The notes: generated by a model from the letters alone, not told the origin. 64,000 nt of DNA from Leifsonia sp. Root227 (GCF_001428745.1 NZ_LMIO01000004.1:806001-870000); one strand, 5' to 3'. Counted from the first letter of the stretch, positions 50,937-59,765 are shown. Numbers and translations are program-made.

Positions 50937-51419
50937 TCAGCGCGCGGGACGCGGCGGCGGGACATCGGTCCCGCCGTTCGCGGTCTCCGGCCCGCCGACG
51001 TCGATGCGCGGCTCGCTGTGGCGGGGTTCGCGGCGCTCGCCGTCCGCCACCTGCTCCGTGCGCTCAGCGGGCGCCGCACGCTCCGTGCGCACATCCGGGT
51101 CGACCTGGTCGGCCCTGGTCAGCTTCTCGTCCACCGATGCGCGGGCATCGCGGGCCTCGGAGGCGTGGGCCTCTGCCTCCCTGCGCCTGCGCTCGGCCTC
51201 GACCTCGGCTTCCTTGGCGTCGGCCTCTGCGCGGGAGGCCTTCGCCTCACGTTCCCGTGCGGCGAGGTCGTCGTCGCGCGCTGCGACGCGAAGCTCCTCC
51301 GCCTTGTGCCGGTCGGCGTCGAGCTTGCGCCTGCGCCCCGCTGTCATGGCGATCACGACGACGATCGCGATCACCACCACCACGACCACGATCAGGATGA
51401 TCCATCCGGTTGCGTTCAT
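50937..51419 (-). CDS. Single-pass membrane protein with charged coiled coil, function unknown
   Basis: The 160-residue protein has one N-terminal helix (residues 6-26, almost all Ile/Val), then a long, highly charged Ala/Arg/Glu stretch (about 30-115) with heptad-like spacing, then a Pro-rich tail. I do not recognise a family. Such proteins often link the membrane to other envelope parts. It is convergent with aceB (18-bp gap) and in line with, downstream of, the TetR gene. The promoter probably lies in the short gap 51420-51478. Confidence 0.65.
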   Translation of the reverse strand: MNATGWIILIVVVVVVIAIVVVIAMTAGRRRKLDADRHKAEELRVAARDDDLAAREREAKASRAEADAKEAEVEAERRRREAEAHASEARDARASVDEKLTRADQVDPDVRTERAAPAERTEQVADGERREPRHSEPRIDVGGPETANGGTDVPPPRPAR

Positions 51420-51478
51420 GTCCGGTCATCGTACGCGCACGGCTACGGTGCGCCAGGGGGCGTCGGGATGCGCTCCGA

Positions 51479-52726
51479 TCAGCGGAGCCGTTGGGCGAGG
51501 TGCGCCGCGAGCTGATCGCCGATGTCGACGCTCTCCGGGTCGTACAGCCACTGCAGTTGCAGGCCGTCCCACAGCGCGATGAGCCAGACGGCCTCGCGCT
51601 CTGGGTCCAGTCCCTCCATCAGGTGGCCGTCGTCGGCAGCGCGTGCGAACAGCTCCGCGAAGCGCGCGATGCCGAGCTCGAATCTCCGCCCGAAGTACGC
51701 GTGCGCAGGGTGGGCAGGCGCTGCCGCCTCCGCGGAGAGCACGGAGTACAGCTCGATCAGTCCCGGCTCGCGGCGGGTGTCGTCGCGTGCCTTCTCCGGG
51801 AGGTCGAGGAGCAGCGTGTACGCGTCGGCCGTTGCGAAATCCAGGCCGAGCTGTTCGTCGCGCGACGAGTCGCGATGGGCGATCACCGCGGTGAGCAGGT
51901 CTTCCTTGGTCGAGAAGTGGTGCAGCAGCGTCGACTTGCCGATGCCGGCCCGCTCCGCGATCTCCCGGACGCTCGTCGCGTGGAACCCTCTGGCGGCGAA
52001 CAGCGCTGATGCGTCAGCGATGATCCGCGCGCGCCTCGCTCTGCCCGGTGCGTATCCGGTGTCGTTCGCCCAGCTCTCGCCGTCCGGTCGAGGCGGTCGG
52101 GCGCCTGCGGCAGGTTCCATGGCGGCCATCCCCCTCAGCCGGCGGATGTGGGCGTCGACCATCGTGGGCACATCCACCCGTTCGGGGAGATAGAGGGAGA
52201 CGAGCTGGAGGCCGTCCCACGCCGCAGCGAGCCGCACCGCTTCGCCGGCCACGTCGGTGCCTGCCGGGAGCACGCCGTCATCCAGCGCTGCCTGGAACTG
52301 TGCCGTCGAGAGCGCGCGGAGCTCGCGGTGGCGTTCGCGGAAACGCTGGTGCGCCGGGTGCCCCGACCGCGTCGCCTCTCCGGCGAGCGTCGTGAAGAGC
52401 GCGGTGTATCCGGGGATGTCCGCGTTGTGCGCGGCGAGTTCCGTGTAGAGGTCGAGGCCGACGCCGTTCGCCTCGACCCACGCCCGGTTCTGCCGCTCCA
52501 GATCGTCGACCACCGCGTCGAGGATCTCGTCCTTCGAGGCGAAGTGCCGCAGCACGCCGGGATGCGACAGCCCGGCGGCCGTGGCGATGTCGCGCAGGGA
52601 GACGGCGCCGAAGCCGCGATCGACGAAGAGGGCCGCCGCCGCATCCAGGATCGCCGCCCGCGTCTGCTGCGCTGCCTCTGAACGCGCGACGGGCGCAGCG
52701 GCGTCCTGTGTCGCGACCTCGCCCAT
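51479..52726 (-). CDS. Tandem double-TetR transcriptional repressor
   Basis: The 415-residue protein is two full TetR-family repressors joined. The first HTH (about 20-65) reads AAALFVDRGFGAVSLRDIATAAGLSHPGVLRHF; the second (about 230-280) reads ASALFAARGFHATSVREIAERAGIGKSTLLHHF. Each is followed by its own ligand domain with similar endings (AAWDGLQLVSLYLPE and ALWDGLQLQWLYDPE), so it arose by duplication. It is divergent from the MFS/GH3 operon and probably represses it through the paired sites at 52772-52810. GAGGGGAG precedes the ATG at 52726. Confidence 0.88.
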   Translation of the reverse strand: MGEVATQDAAAPVARSEAAQQTRAAILDAAAALFVDRGFGAVSLRDIATAAGLSHPGVLRHFASKDEILDAVVDDLERQNRAWVEANGVGLDLYTELAAHNADIPGYTALFTTLAGEATRSGHPAHQRFRERHRELRALSTAQFQAALDDGVLPAGTDVAGEAVRLAAAWDGLQLVSLYLPERVDVPTMVDAHIRRLRGMAAMEPAAGARPPRPDGESWANDTGYAPGRARRARIIADASALFAARGFHATSVREIAERAGIGKSTLLHHFSTKEDLLTAVIAHRDSSRDEQLGLDFATADAYTLLLDLPEKARDDTRREPGLIELYSVLSAEAAAPAHPAHAYFGRRFELGIARFAELFARAADDGHLMEGLDPEREAVWLIALWDGLQLQWLYDPESVDIGDQLAAHLAQRLR

Positions 52727-52771
52727 CCCGTGCTCCCCTCGACCGGTCGGAGACCATCCTCTCACACGCCG

Positions 52772-52810
52772 GTTACCAAGCGGACAGGTTTCAGTTACCA
52801 GTCGGTCTAA
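52772..52810. promoter_or_regulatory. Two TetR-type operator half-repeats at MFS promoter
   Basis: GTTACCAAGCGGAC (52772-52785) and GTTACCAGTCGGTCTAA (52794-52810) repeat with a 22-base period. The second overlaps a -35-like TTACCA placed 17 bases before TATGCT (52818-52823). The spacing of two turns suits a fused double repressor. Confidence 0.6.
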
Positions 52811-52867
52811 TTTGATGTATGCTCATCCGCGAGCCGACGAAGGCTCAGGTTCACCGAAAGGAACACC

Positions 52868-54181
52868 ATGACAGAGTCGTCCACGGCCGCAGAGCTGCAG
52901 CCGGGTGCGCTTCCCGAAACTCTCCTGGCCGATCCGGCTCTCCCCTCGGCCGCGAAGGCGCCCCGCGGGTACATCGCCGGACTCGCCATCTCGAACTTCG
53001 GCCTCTACCTCGCCCTCCTCACCCCCGTGATGGTCTCCCTCGCCTTCAAGGTCGAGCACATCACCTCCTCTCCGGCAGAGGCGACCAGCCAGCTGGGGAT
53101 GATCATGGGCGTCGGCGCCCTGTTCGCCCTGGTCTGCAACCCGCTCGTCGGCCGCCTGTCCGATCGCACCGCCTCCCGGTTCGGGATGCGCCGCCCGTGG
53201 ATGCTCGGCGGCGTGCTCGTGGGACTGGCCGCGTTCGTGCTCATCGGCGTCGCAACGAGCACCTGGATCGTGCTGATCGCCTGGTGCATCGTTCAAGCGT
53301 CGCTGAACGGCGTGCTCGCCGCCTCCACTGCGACCGTCCCCGACCAGGTCCCTGTCAACGGTCGTGGCAAGGTCTCCGGCATCGTCGGGCTGACGACACC
53401 GCTCGGGATCCTCGGCGGAAGCTTCCTGGTGAACTTCCTGGCGGACGACGTCAGCCGGTTCGTGGTGCCCGCGGTGATCGCTGTGGTGCTGGTGCTGGTG
53501 TTCGTCTTCACCCTGAAGGACCGCGTGCTCGCCCAGAAGCCGGCGGAGCGCTACGGCGTCAAGGACTTCTTCGGCTCGTTCGTCTTCAACCCGGTGAAGC
53601 ACAAGGACTTCGGCTGGACCTGGCTCACCAAGTTCCTCATCTTCTTCGGCTACGCCGGCATCGCGACCTTCCTGCCGTTCTACCTCACGGAGAAGTTCCA
53701 CCTGAGCGAGGCGGACGCCATCGGAACCATCCTCCTGGCCAACCTCGCCTCGATGCTCGCCATGGCCGTCTCCGGTCCGCTCGGCGGCATCCTCTCCGAC
53801 AGGGTGGGCAAGCGCCGCCCGTTCGTGACCGCTGCCGGCCTGATCATGGTGGTCGGCCTGGTCGTGCTCGCCTTCGCTCCGAGCATCGGGATCGTGGTGG
53901 TCGCGCAGGCGATCATCGGCTTCGGCGCCGGCTCGTTCCTCTCGGTCGACACCGCTCTGGCCACCCAGGTGCTGCCCAACCCGGCCGACACCGCCAAGGA
54001 CCTCGGGGTGCTGAACATCGCCAACGCCCTTCCGCAGTCGGTCGCCCCGGCGATCGCCCCCGCCGTGATCGCGTTCGGCGCGACCACCGCGCTCGGCGGA
54101 TACACCCTCTGGTACCTCTTCGGTGCGCTCGTCGCGCTGTCGGGTGCCGTGCTCGTCTACAAGATCAAGGGAATCAAGTAA
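52868..54181 (+). CDS. MFS sugar transporter (GPH/SLC45-like)
   Basis: The 437-residue membrane protein has 12 helices. The loop between helices 2 and 3 reads PLVGRLSDRTASRFGMRRPWMLGG, and the matching loop in the second half is GGILSDRVGKRRPFVTAAG, as in glycoside-sugar symporters. It probably takes up a beta-glucoside or oligosaccharide for the GH3 enzyme two bases downstream. AAAGGAAC precedes the ATG. The promoter overlaps the TetR sites. Confidence 0.88.
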   Translation: MTESSTAAELQPGALPETLLADPALPSAAKAPRGYIAGLAISNFGLYLALLTPVMVSLAFKVEHITSSPAEATSQLGMIMGVGALFALVCNPLVGRLSDRTASRFGMRRPWMLGGVLVGLAAFVLIGVATSTWIVLIAWCIVQASLNGVLAASTATVPDQVPVNGRGKVSGIVGLTTPLGILGGSFLVNFLADDVSRFVVPAVIAVVLVLVFVFTLKDRVLAQKPAERYGVKDFFGSFVFNPVKHKDFGWTWLTKFLIFFGYAGIATFLPFYLTEKFHLSEADAIGTILLANLASMLAMAVSGPLGGILSDRVGKRRPFVTAAGLIMVVGLVVLAFAPSIGIVVVAQAIIGFGAGSFLSVDTALATQVLPNPADTAKDLGVLNIANALPQSVAPAIAPAVIAFGATTALGGYTLWYLFGALVALSGAVLVYKIKGIK

Positions 54182-54183
54182 CA

Positions 54184-56007
54184 ATGACCGACACCGCACA
54201 CAGCACCGACACCGCGGAAGGCACCGACACCGCAGCCGGCGTCGACCCGACCTATCGCGACGCATCGCTCCCCATCGATGAGCGCGTCGAGAACCTGCTG
54301 GGCCAGATGACCCTGGAGGAGAAGGCCGGTCTGTTCTTCCAGACCATGATCACCATGAGTCAGGACGGCGAGCTCGCGCCGGCCGACCCGGTGTTCGGGC
54401 TGCCGTCCAACGAGGAGTACGTCATCGGGAAGGGCATGACGCACTTCAATGTGCTCGGCTCGGCGCCGACCGCCGAGTTGATGGCCGAGTGGCACAACAG
54501 GCTGCAGGAGCTCGCCGCGGGAACCCGCCTCGGCATCCCTGTGACCATCTCCAGCGACCCGCGGCACTCGTTCAGCGACAACCCTCTCGCGGGGATGATG
54601 GCCGGTCCGTTCTCGAGCTGGCCGGAGACGATCGGTCTCGCGGCCATCAGGGACGAAGCGCTCGTGGAGCGGTTCGGCGACATCGCGCGCCAGGAATATG
54701 CCGCTGTCGGCATTCGTGTGGCTCTGCACCCGCAGATCGACCTCGCGACGGAGCCGCGCTGGGGCAGGCAGGTCGCGACGTTCGGCGAGGACGCCGACCT
54801 CACCTCGCGACTGGGGGCCGCATACATCCGCGGCTTCCAGGGCGCTGAGCTCGGACCGGACTCCGTCGCGACGATGACCAAGCACTTCCCTGGCGGCGGC
54901 CCGCAGCTGGACGGCGAGGACGCCCACTTCGCGTACGGTCGCGAGCAGGTCTACCCCGGCGGCCAGTTCGAGCTGCACCTCAAGCCGTTCGAGGCGGCGT
55001 TCGAGGCCGGCACCAGCCAGATCATGCCGTATTACGGGATGCCCGTCGGCACCGAGCACGAGGAGGTCGGCTTCGGCTTCAACAAGTCCGTGATCACCGG
55101 TCTGCTGCGCGAGCGCTACGGCTTCGACGGCATCGTCTGCACCGACTGGGGTCTGATCTCGGACTCCGAAATCATGGGGCAGCCGTTCCCCGCCCGCGCC
55201 TGGGGCGTCGAGCACCTCTCGCCGCGCGAGCGGATGCGGAAGATCCTGGACGCCGGTGCCGACCAGTTCGGCGGGGAGGCCATCCCGGAGCTCCTCCTCG
55301 ACCTGGTGCGCAGCGGCGAGGTGAGTGAGCAGCGACTCGATGTCTCGGCGCGTCGCCTGCTGCGCGAGAAGTTCCGGCTCGGCCTGTTCGACCGGCCCCT
55401 GGTCGACGCGAAGAAGGCCGCCGCGCTGGTGGGCTCCGAGGAGTTCCGCGCGGCGGGCGAGGCGGCGCAGCGCTCCTCGATCACCGTGCTGACGAACACG
55501 GCGGGGGAGTCCGGAGCGCCTGTCCTGCCGCTCGCGACCGGCCTGCGGCTCTATGTCGAGGGGATCGACCATGCCGTCGCCGCCGAGTACGGCACCGTCG
55601 TCGCCTCCCCGGTGGATGCGGACATCGCCATCGTCAGGACGCATGCCCCGTTCGAGGTCAGGGCGACGACGTTCGAGAACTTCTTCCACCAGGGCTCGCT
55701 CGACTTCACGGAAGAGGCCGTCAGCCACCTCCGCGAGATCGCGGCGACCGTGCCGACCATCGTCGCCGTCCACCTCGACCGCCCGGCGATCCTCACGCCG
55801 ATCGTCGACGCTCCCGCCGCGATCGTCGCCGACTACGGCGCGAACGCGAGGGCACTCCTCGACGTGCTCACCGGTGCCGCACAGCCGCTCGGCAAGCTGC
55901 CGTTCGACCTTCCGTCGAGCATGGCCGCCGTCGAGGCCAGCCGCGAGGACGTCCCCTTCGACACGAAGGACCCGCTGTTCCGCTTCGGGCACGGACTGTC
56001 GTACTGA
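54184..56007 (+). CDS. GH3 family glycoside hydrolase (beta-glucosidase/xylosidase-like)
   Basis: The 607-residue protein has the GH3 N-domain with VENLLGQMTLEEKAGL, TISSDPRHSF, TKHFPGGGPQLDGEDAHFAYG and the nucleophile Asp in FDGIVCTDWGLISD. The C-domain has IAIVRTHAPFEVR and the late LPFDLPSSMAAVEAS...RFGHGLSY. It has no fibronectin-type end domain and no signal peptide, so it hydrolyses imported sugars inside the cell. Only two bases separate it from the transporter stop, so the two are co-translated. The exact substrate is unknown. Confidence 0.92.
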   Translation: MTDTAHSTDTAEGTDTAAGVDPTYRDASLPIDERVENLLGQMTLEEKAGLFFQTMITMSQDGELAPADPVFGLPSNEEYVIGKGMTHFNVLGSAPTAELMAEWHNRLQELAAGTRLGIPVTISSDPRHSFSDNPLAGMMAGPFSSWPETIGLAAIRDEALVERFGDIARQEYAAVGIRVALHPQIDLATEPRWGRQVATFGEDADLTSRLGAAYIRGFQGAELGPDSVATMTKHFPGGGPQLDGEDAHFAYGREQVYPGGQFELHLKPFEAAFEAGTSQIMPYYGMPVGTEHEEVGFGFNKSVITGLLRERYGFDGIVCTDWGLISDSEIMGQPFPARAWGVEHLSPRERMRKILDAGADQFGGEAIPELLLDLVRSGEVSEQRLDVSARRLLREKFRLGLFDRPLVDAKKAAALVGSEEFRAAGEAAQRSSITVLTNTAGESGAPVLPLATGLRLYVEGIDHAVAAEYGTVVASPVDADIAIVRTHAPFEVRATTFENFFHQGSLDFTEEAVSHLREIAATVPTIVAVHLDRPAILTPIVDAPAAIVADYGANARALLDVLTGAAQPLGKLPFDLPSSMAAVEASREDVPFDTKDPLFRFGHGLSY

Positions 56008-56022
56008 CGCGACACCACGGAA

Positions 56023-56068
56023 ACGCACCAGCGGCGACGGCTCGGAAGAGTCGTCGCCGCTGGTGCGT
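56023..56068. terminator. Bidirectional terminator between GH3 and csbD-like genes
   Basis: ACGCACCAGCGGCGACG (56023-56039) pairs perfectly with its complement ending at 56068, with an inner GCTC/GAGT stem and GGAA loop. It ends both convergent transcripts. Confidence 0.85.
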
Positions 56069-56074
56069 CCTGTG

Positions 56075-56248
56075 CTACTTGCGGAAGGTGTCCTTCACGT
56101 CTTCGACGGTGTTCTTCGCCTTCGCCGCCGCCTGGTCGGCCTTGCCCTCCGCGACCTTGCTGTCGTCGTCGGTCAGTTTGCCGATCGCTTCCTCCGCCTT
56201 GCCCTTCAGGTCCTGAGCGGTGTTCTTGATCTTGTCTGCTGCACTCAT
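56075..56248 (-). CDS. CsbD-family stress protein
   Basis: The 57-residue protein is a typical CsbD: a Lys/Ala/Glu-rich helix with DKIKNTAQDLKGKAEEAIGKL followed by a repeat-like EGKADQAAAKAKNTVEDVKD. CsbD proteins are abundant general-stress proteins of unknown mechanism. GAGGAGGAAC precedes the ATG. It lies last in the Asp23 operon direction, 23 bases after the AmaP-like gene, so it is probably co-regulated by the envelope-stress sigma factor. Confidence 0.9.
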   Translation of the reverse strand: MSAADKIKNTAQDLKGKAEEAIGKLTDDDSKVAEGKADQAAAKAKNTVEDVKDTFRK

Positions 56249-56271
56249 GCTGTTCCTCCTCTGTGTGATGG

Positions 56272-56901
56272 TCACGACGACCGGGCGGTCGTCGTGCTCG
56301 TGTCGACTCTGATGGGCGAATGGATCCGCGAGCGGAATCCTCCGGTGAGCTGGGCGTAGACGATCGGACGGGCGCCCAGCGCGCCCTCGAGCCGGACGAC
56401 GGCGTCGTCGATGGCATCGACGACGGTGCGCGGGGCTGCACCCCTGCGGCAATTGACGGTGAGTTTCAGGGTCGACTGTCGACGCACCCGGTATGCGCTG
56501 ACCGTCAGGGTCGCCACCCCTGGCACATCGGCGAGACGCTCCGCGAGCAGAGCGGACGGGATGGCGGTGTCGATCGAGATCTCGCCGTCGTCGCTGCGCG
56601 CACGCAGCACCGTGCCTGTCGACCCTCCGCCCTGCCGAGACGCGAACGCGATCAGGAGGACCACGAGCACGAGAGCGACGACGAGCGCGATCACGGCGGC
56701 GAGGCTGAGCGTCGTGCCCGCCCACAGCGGCCGGCCGAACACGTCGTCGGCCCACGAGGTCACCGTGCCGCCCGTGCTTCGCCAGATCGTGCGCGCGTTC
56801 GGATCGACGAGCATCCAGACGATGGATGCGCCGATCGCGAGCGAGACCAGCCCGGCGATCGCGAGGACTGTGCGATTGAGAGCGCGGTTGGTGTTGTTCA
56901 C
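56272..56901 (-). CDS. AmaP-like membrane protein of the Asp23 operon
   Basis: The 209-residue protein has two membrane helices (about 13-32 and 66-88) followed by a cytosolic domain of about 110 residues with alternating beta strands (ISIDTAIPSALLAERLADVPGVATLTVSAY). This resembles the membrane anchor AmaP that holds Asp23 at the membrane in staphylococci. It overlaps the preceding gene by four bases. The family label is by context and layout. Confidence 0.7.
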   Translation of the reverse strand: MNNTNRALNRTVLAIAGLVSLAIGASIVWMLVDPNARTIWRSTGGTVTSWADDVFGRPLWAGTTLSLAAVIALVVALVLVVLLIAFASRQGGGSTGTVLRARSDDGEISIDTAIPSALLAERLADVPGVATLTVSAYRVRRQSTLKLTVNCRRGAAPRTVVDAIDDAVVRLEGALGARPIVYAQLTGGFRSRIHSPIRVDTSTTTARSS

Positions 56902-57488
56902 GATCCGACCCTTCCTTCCGGCGAGACGAGCACAGCGACGCGGATCGGGTGTGCAGGACCAGCGAGTCCGAAAGCGTCCACGACGGCGCTGCGCACCGCC
57001 TCGCGGTCGACGCGGCTCCCGGAGACGGGGACGATTCGGACCGTGGCCGCACGCCGTCCGAGGGACACGGACACCGCGTCGGCGGCCACCCCGGCCGTGC
57101 GTGCCGCGACGCGGGCGAGTGCCGACGCGACCATGTCGTCATCGGCCACCACGATGGCGTTGTCCGCCGCGAGCCGTCGTCGTGCCCGACGGCCGGGGAG
57201 TATCGCGAGGCAGACCAGGAGGACGCCGATCAGCGCGGCGAGCGCGGCGATGCCGAGCTGCAGCGCCACCGGGGCGTCCGGCAGCGCGGTCACCGCCGTG
57301 AGCATCGTTCTGGGTGAGACGAGCAGCGGTCGCAGTCCGAGGAGGAACAGCACGGACTCCGTCGCGACCCAGGCGATCACCACAACCAGGACCACCGCAG
57401 TGATCACGGCGGCCGTCGACCGCGGCGAGTGGGTCTCGCGGCGCACGATCCGCGCATCCACGGCACCGACCGAACCTGCTGCGCTCAT
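56898..57488 (-). CDS. Membrane protein of the Asp23 operon (DUF6286-like)
   Basis: The 196-residue protein has two membrane helices (about 28-52 and 76-98), then a soluble domain with ADDDMVASALARVAARTAGVAADAVSVSLG, an Asp23-type beta-alpha pattern. Actinobacterial Asp23 clusters often contain such proteins under DUF6286. Its starts and stops overlap both neighbours by four bases, so it is tightly coupled. The role is unknown but envelope-linked. Confidence 0.7.
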   Translation of the reverse strand: MSAAGSVGAVDARIVRRETHSPRSTAAVITAVVLVVVIAWVATESVLFLLGLRPLLVSPRTMLTAVTALPDAPVALQLGIAALAALIGVLLVCLAILPGRRARRRLAADNAIVVADDDMVASALARVAARTAGVAADAVSVSLGRRAATVRIVPVSGSRVDREAVRSAVVDAFGLAGPAHPIRVAVLVSPEGRVGS

Positions 57489-57814
57489 CGCACTCTCCTC
57501 TCCGTGATGACGGCGCCGGTGGCACGGACGTCGACGCGTGTGACCTCCAGGCCGGTGAGTTCCGCCAACCGTGCGCGGGTGTCGGCTGCGGCGTCCGCGA
57601 GGCGGACGGTCAGGCCGGTGCCCGCCCCGATGCCTGTGCCGTCGCGCAACGGCGGCATCGCCACGGGTGACTGGATGCGCACGGCGATGGCGCCGGCGGA
57701 GTCGACGACGCGCGCCGCCGTGTCGGCGATCCGCACGCCGAGCGCCTCTGCGGCGACGGCCCTGGCGAGGCGTTCCAGCGCGCGTGGCGCGATGCGGTCG
57801 CGCCCCGCGGTCAT
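57485..57814 (-). CDS. Small Asp23-like protein
   Basis: The 109-residue protein has no membrane helix. The pattern LARAVAAEALGV...VDSAGAIAVRIQSP...LTVRLADAAADTRARLAELTGLEVTRVDVRATGAVI fits an Asp23/Gls24-type fold with its C-terminal strand. It lacks the acidic tail of the main Asp23 protein. It overlaps both neighbours by four bases. Confidence 0.65.
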   Translation of the reverse strand: MTAGRDRIAPRALERLARAVAAEALGVRIADTAARVVDSAGAIAVRIQSPVAMPPLRDGTGIGAGTGLTVRLADAAADTRARLAELTGLEVTRVDVRATGAVITERRVR

Positions 57815-58002
57815 GAGGAGGAGCGGCGGCCGCGCAGCGCGTCGGTCAGACGTGCCACGTCGATGTCGCCGCTGACCAGCCGCGCGACGAAGTACCCGAC
57901 GAGCATGGCTGCTGCCACCCCGACGAATACCCAGAAGCCGAAGGCGGCCCAGACGACGGCGAGAGCACCGCCGACCAGGACGCCGAACTTGGCGGAGGTC
58001 AC
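57811..58002 (-). CDS. Small two-helix membrane protein of the Asp23 operon (DUF2273-like)
   Basis: The 63-residue protein is largely a hydrophobic hairpin (KFGVLVGGALAVVWAAFGFWVFVGVAAAMLVGYFVARL) with a short basic tail. DUF2273 proteins of this size occur with Asp23 genes in Gram-positives. The GTG start overlaps the stop of the main Asp23 gene (GTGA). Confidence 0.7.
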   Translation of the reverse strand: MTSAKFGVLVGGALAVVWAAFGFWVFVGVAAAMLVGYFVARLVSGDIDVARLTDALRGRRSSS

Positions 58003-58415
58003 TGGACTCGCGCCTCCTGCTCGTCGTCTTCGTCGGACGGCACGTGCACGTCGTTGATGGTCACGTTGACCTCCGTCACCTGGAGTCCGACGATCTGCTC
58101 GATCGCCTGCGTGATCGCCGCGCGCACGTCGGCCGCGACCTTCTGCAGCGACACCGGGTACTCGGCGACGATGGTCACGTCGGCGGCGACCTGCGTCTCG
58201 CCCACCTCGACACTGATGCCCTGGCCGAGGTCGGTGTTGTTCATCGCGTCGCGAAGTGCTCCGAGTGCGCGGGCCGCTCCACCGCCGAGGGCGTACACCC
58301 CCGGCACCTCACGAGCAGCGATGCCCGCGACCTTCGCCACGACCGCGTCGTTGATGACGGTCTTGCCCTGCGCCGCTCCGATGTTCGATACGGCGGTGGT
58401 CGTTGTGTTCGCCAT
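57999..58415 (-). CDS. Asp23/Gls24 family envelope stress protein
   Basis: The 138-residue protein is a clear Asp23: GKTVINDAVVAKVAGIAAREVPGVYALGGG at 18-47, central VEVGETQVAADVTIVAEYPVSLQKVAADVRAAI, and the C-terminal VNVTINDVHVPSDEDDEQEAR acidic tail. It forms membrane-associated filaments in other Gram-positives and responds to cell-wall stress. It is the first gene of the minus-strand operon; ACGGAAGGAC precedes the ATG. The promoter lies in the shared 58416-58611 region with the sigma factor gene. Confidence 0.92.
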   Translation of the reverse strand: MANTTTTAVSNIGAAQGKTVINDAVVAKVAGIAAREVPGVYALGGGAARALGALRDAMNNTDLGQGISVEVGETQVAADVTIVAEYPVSLQKVAADVRAAITQAIEQIVGLQVTEVNVTINDVHVPSDEDDEQEARVQ

Positions 58416-58611
58416 GCGTGGTCCTTCCGTCTGCTGCGGGGATCTCCCGCTGCGGTCACTGCTGTGACTCGTGCTCCTGGGACGGGAGGCCGCGCCCGTT
58501 CGTCACGCTTTCGGTACAGAAAACTCCGAAAATCTTTCCTGGCGTACTGTTCGCCTGTCTAACATGATGCGTGCGGCCGTTCAAGAGCGGCCGTCGAAGC
58601 GAGGGGGCGCC
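58416..58611. promoter_or_regulatory. Divergent region between Asp23 operon and ECF sigma gene
   Basis: An AT-richer core at 58510-58560 holds, on the plus strand, GAAAAC followed about 17 bases later by CGTACT, a layout like ECF-type promoters, and on the minus strand GGAAAG followed by TACCGA. A small stem (GGCCG/CGGCC, 58575-58592) lies in the sigma-gene leader. Sigma self-control of both directions is inferred. Confidence 0.45.
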
Positions 58612-59175
58612 GTGCCGAGGACAACCGTGTCCGATCTGTGGGACGCGGCCGACGACACCCTCGCCGGCCGCGCCGCGGACGGCGACACGGTCGCGTTCGA
58701 GGTGCTGGTGCGCCGCCACGGCCCGCTGATGCGCGCGTACGCGGCCAGGATGCTCGGCTCGACGTACGAGTCGGACGATGTGGTGCAGGAGACGTTCGTC
58801 ACGGCCTGGCGTCGGCTGGGTGAACTGCAGGAGGGCGCTGCCGTCCGGAGCTGGCTGATGCGCATCCTGAGCAGACGGTGCATCGACAGGATCCGCGCGC
58901 GCCACGAGCACGACGATGTGACCGAGCTGGATGCGCCGACACCTGACCGCGAGGAGCCGAGCAGGGTCGCGGAGGCGCGCACCGCTACCGAAGCCCTCGG
59001 CCGGGCGCTGGACCGGTTGCCGCCGTTGCAGAAGAGATGCTGGGTGCTGCGCGAGGTCGGACAGTACAGTTACGACGACATAGCGCGTGAGCTCGACGTC
59101 CCCGTGTCGACCGTGCGCGGACAGCTGGCCCGTGGCCGCAGGAAGCTGCTCGACGAAATGGAGGAATGGCGATGA
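58612..59175 (+). CDS. ECF-type RNA polymerase sigma factor
   Basis: The 187-residue protein has region 2 (VLVRRHGPLMRAYAARMLGSTYESDDVVQETFVTAWRRLGEL) and region 4 (LPPLQKRCWVLREVGQYSYDDIARELDVPVSTVRGQLARGRRKL) with a short linker. The GTG at 58612 with GAGGGGG six bases upstream is preferred; in-frame ATGs at 58564 and 58567 are possible. It is coupled (ATGA) to the next gene, which looks like its anti-sigma partner, and divergent from the Asp23 operon it probably controls. Confidence 0.92.
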   Translation: MPRTTVSDLWDAADDTLAGRAADGDTVAFEVLVRRHGPLMRAYAARMLGSTYESDDVVQETFVTAWRRLGELQEGAAVRSWLMRILSRRCIDRIRARHEHDDVTELDAPTPDREEPSRVAEARTATEALGRALDRLPPLQKRCWVLREVGQYSYDDIARELDVPVSTVRGQLARGRRKLLDEMEEWR

Positions 59176-59765
59176 CCGATCCGCTGCTCCCCGCCGACGA
59201 GCTGATCGACGGGCACACTCTCGACGAGCTGAGCGACTACCTGGCGGCAGGTCGCACGCCGGCCGATCCCGCGATCGACGATTCTCCCGAGTGCCGTGCG
59301 GCGCTGACGGCGCTGGAACGTCTCGGCCGAGTCACGAGAGACCTCCTCGACGAGGAGGCCGCGGCAGCTCCGGCGGACGACGACTGGGTCGGCCGCATCC
59401 TCACGGGCATCCGGCTGGATGTGCAGTCCGGTCGCCGCATCCCCATCGTCCATCCGGATCCCGCCGCCGATCTGGCCCTGACCGAGGGCGCCGTGCGCGC
59501 CCTCGTCCGCAGCGTCGGCGACGGCATCGACGGAGTGCTCGTCGGACGGTGCAGGCTGGACGGCGACGTGGAGACGCCTGGGGCGCCGATCGCGGTCCAC
59601 CTGGAGATCTCGGTGCGCTACGGCGCATCCATGGCGAACGCAGCCGACGAGGTGCGCGCGGCCGTCATCGGCGAGCTCGGCAGGCATGCCGAGCTGACCA
59701 TCGCCTCCGTGGATGTGGTCGTCACCGACGTGCGCGAGTCGCGGACGGGAAAGGACGGACGATGA
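59172..59765 (+). CDS. Probable anti-sigma / Asp23-like fusion protein
   Basis: The 197-residue protein has an N-terminal helical part (about 1-70: DELIDGHTLDELSDYLAAGRTPAD...SPECRAALTALERLGRVTRDLLDEE) with the look of an anti-sigma or sigma-binding domain but without a zinc-finger HxxxCxxC. The C-terminal part (about 95-197) reads RSVGDGIDGVLVGRCRLDGD...VHLEISVRYGASM...AVIGELGRHAELTIASVDVVVTDV, an Asp23-type domain. It is coupled to the sigma gene, so it may bind the sigma factor and sense the Asp23 network. There is no membrane helix. The role is inferred. Confidence 0.65.
   Translation: MTDPLLPADELIDGHTLDELSDYLAAGRTPADPAIDDSPECRAALTALERLGRVTRDLLDEEAAAAPADDDWVGRILTGIRLDVQSGRRIPIVHPDPAADLALTEGAVRALVRSVGDGIDGVLVGRCRLDGDVETPGAPIAVHLEISVRYGASMANAADEVRAAVIGELGRHAELTIASVDVVVTDVRESRTGKDGR

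Noticed and set aside
52819..54183. Upstream extension of the GH3 frame through the transporter gene
   Set aside because: Arg/Gly-rich shadow of the MFS gene; the GH3 start ATG is two bases after the transporter stop.
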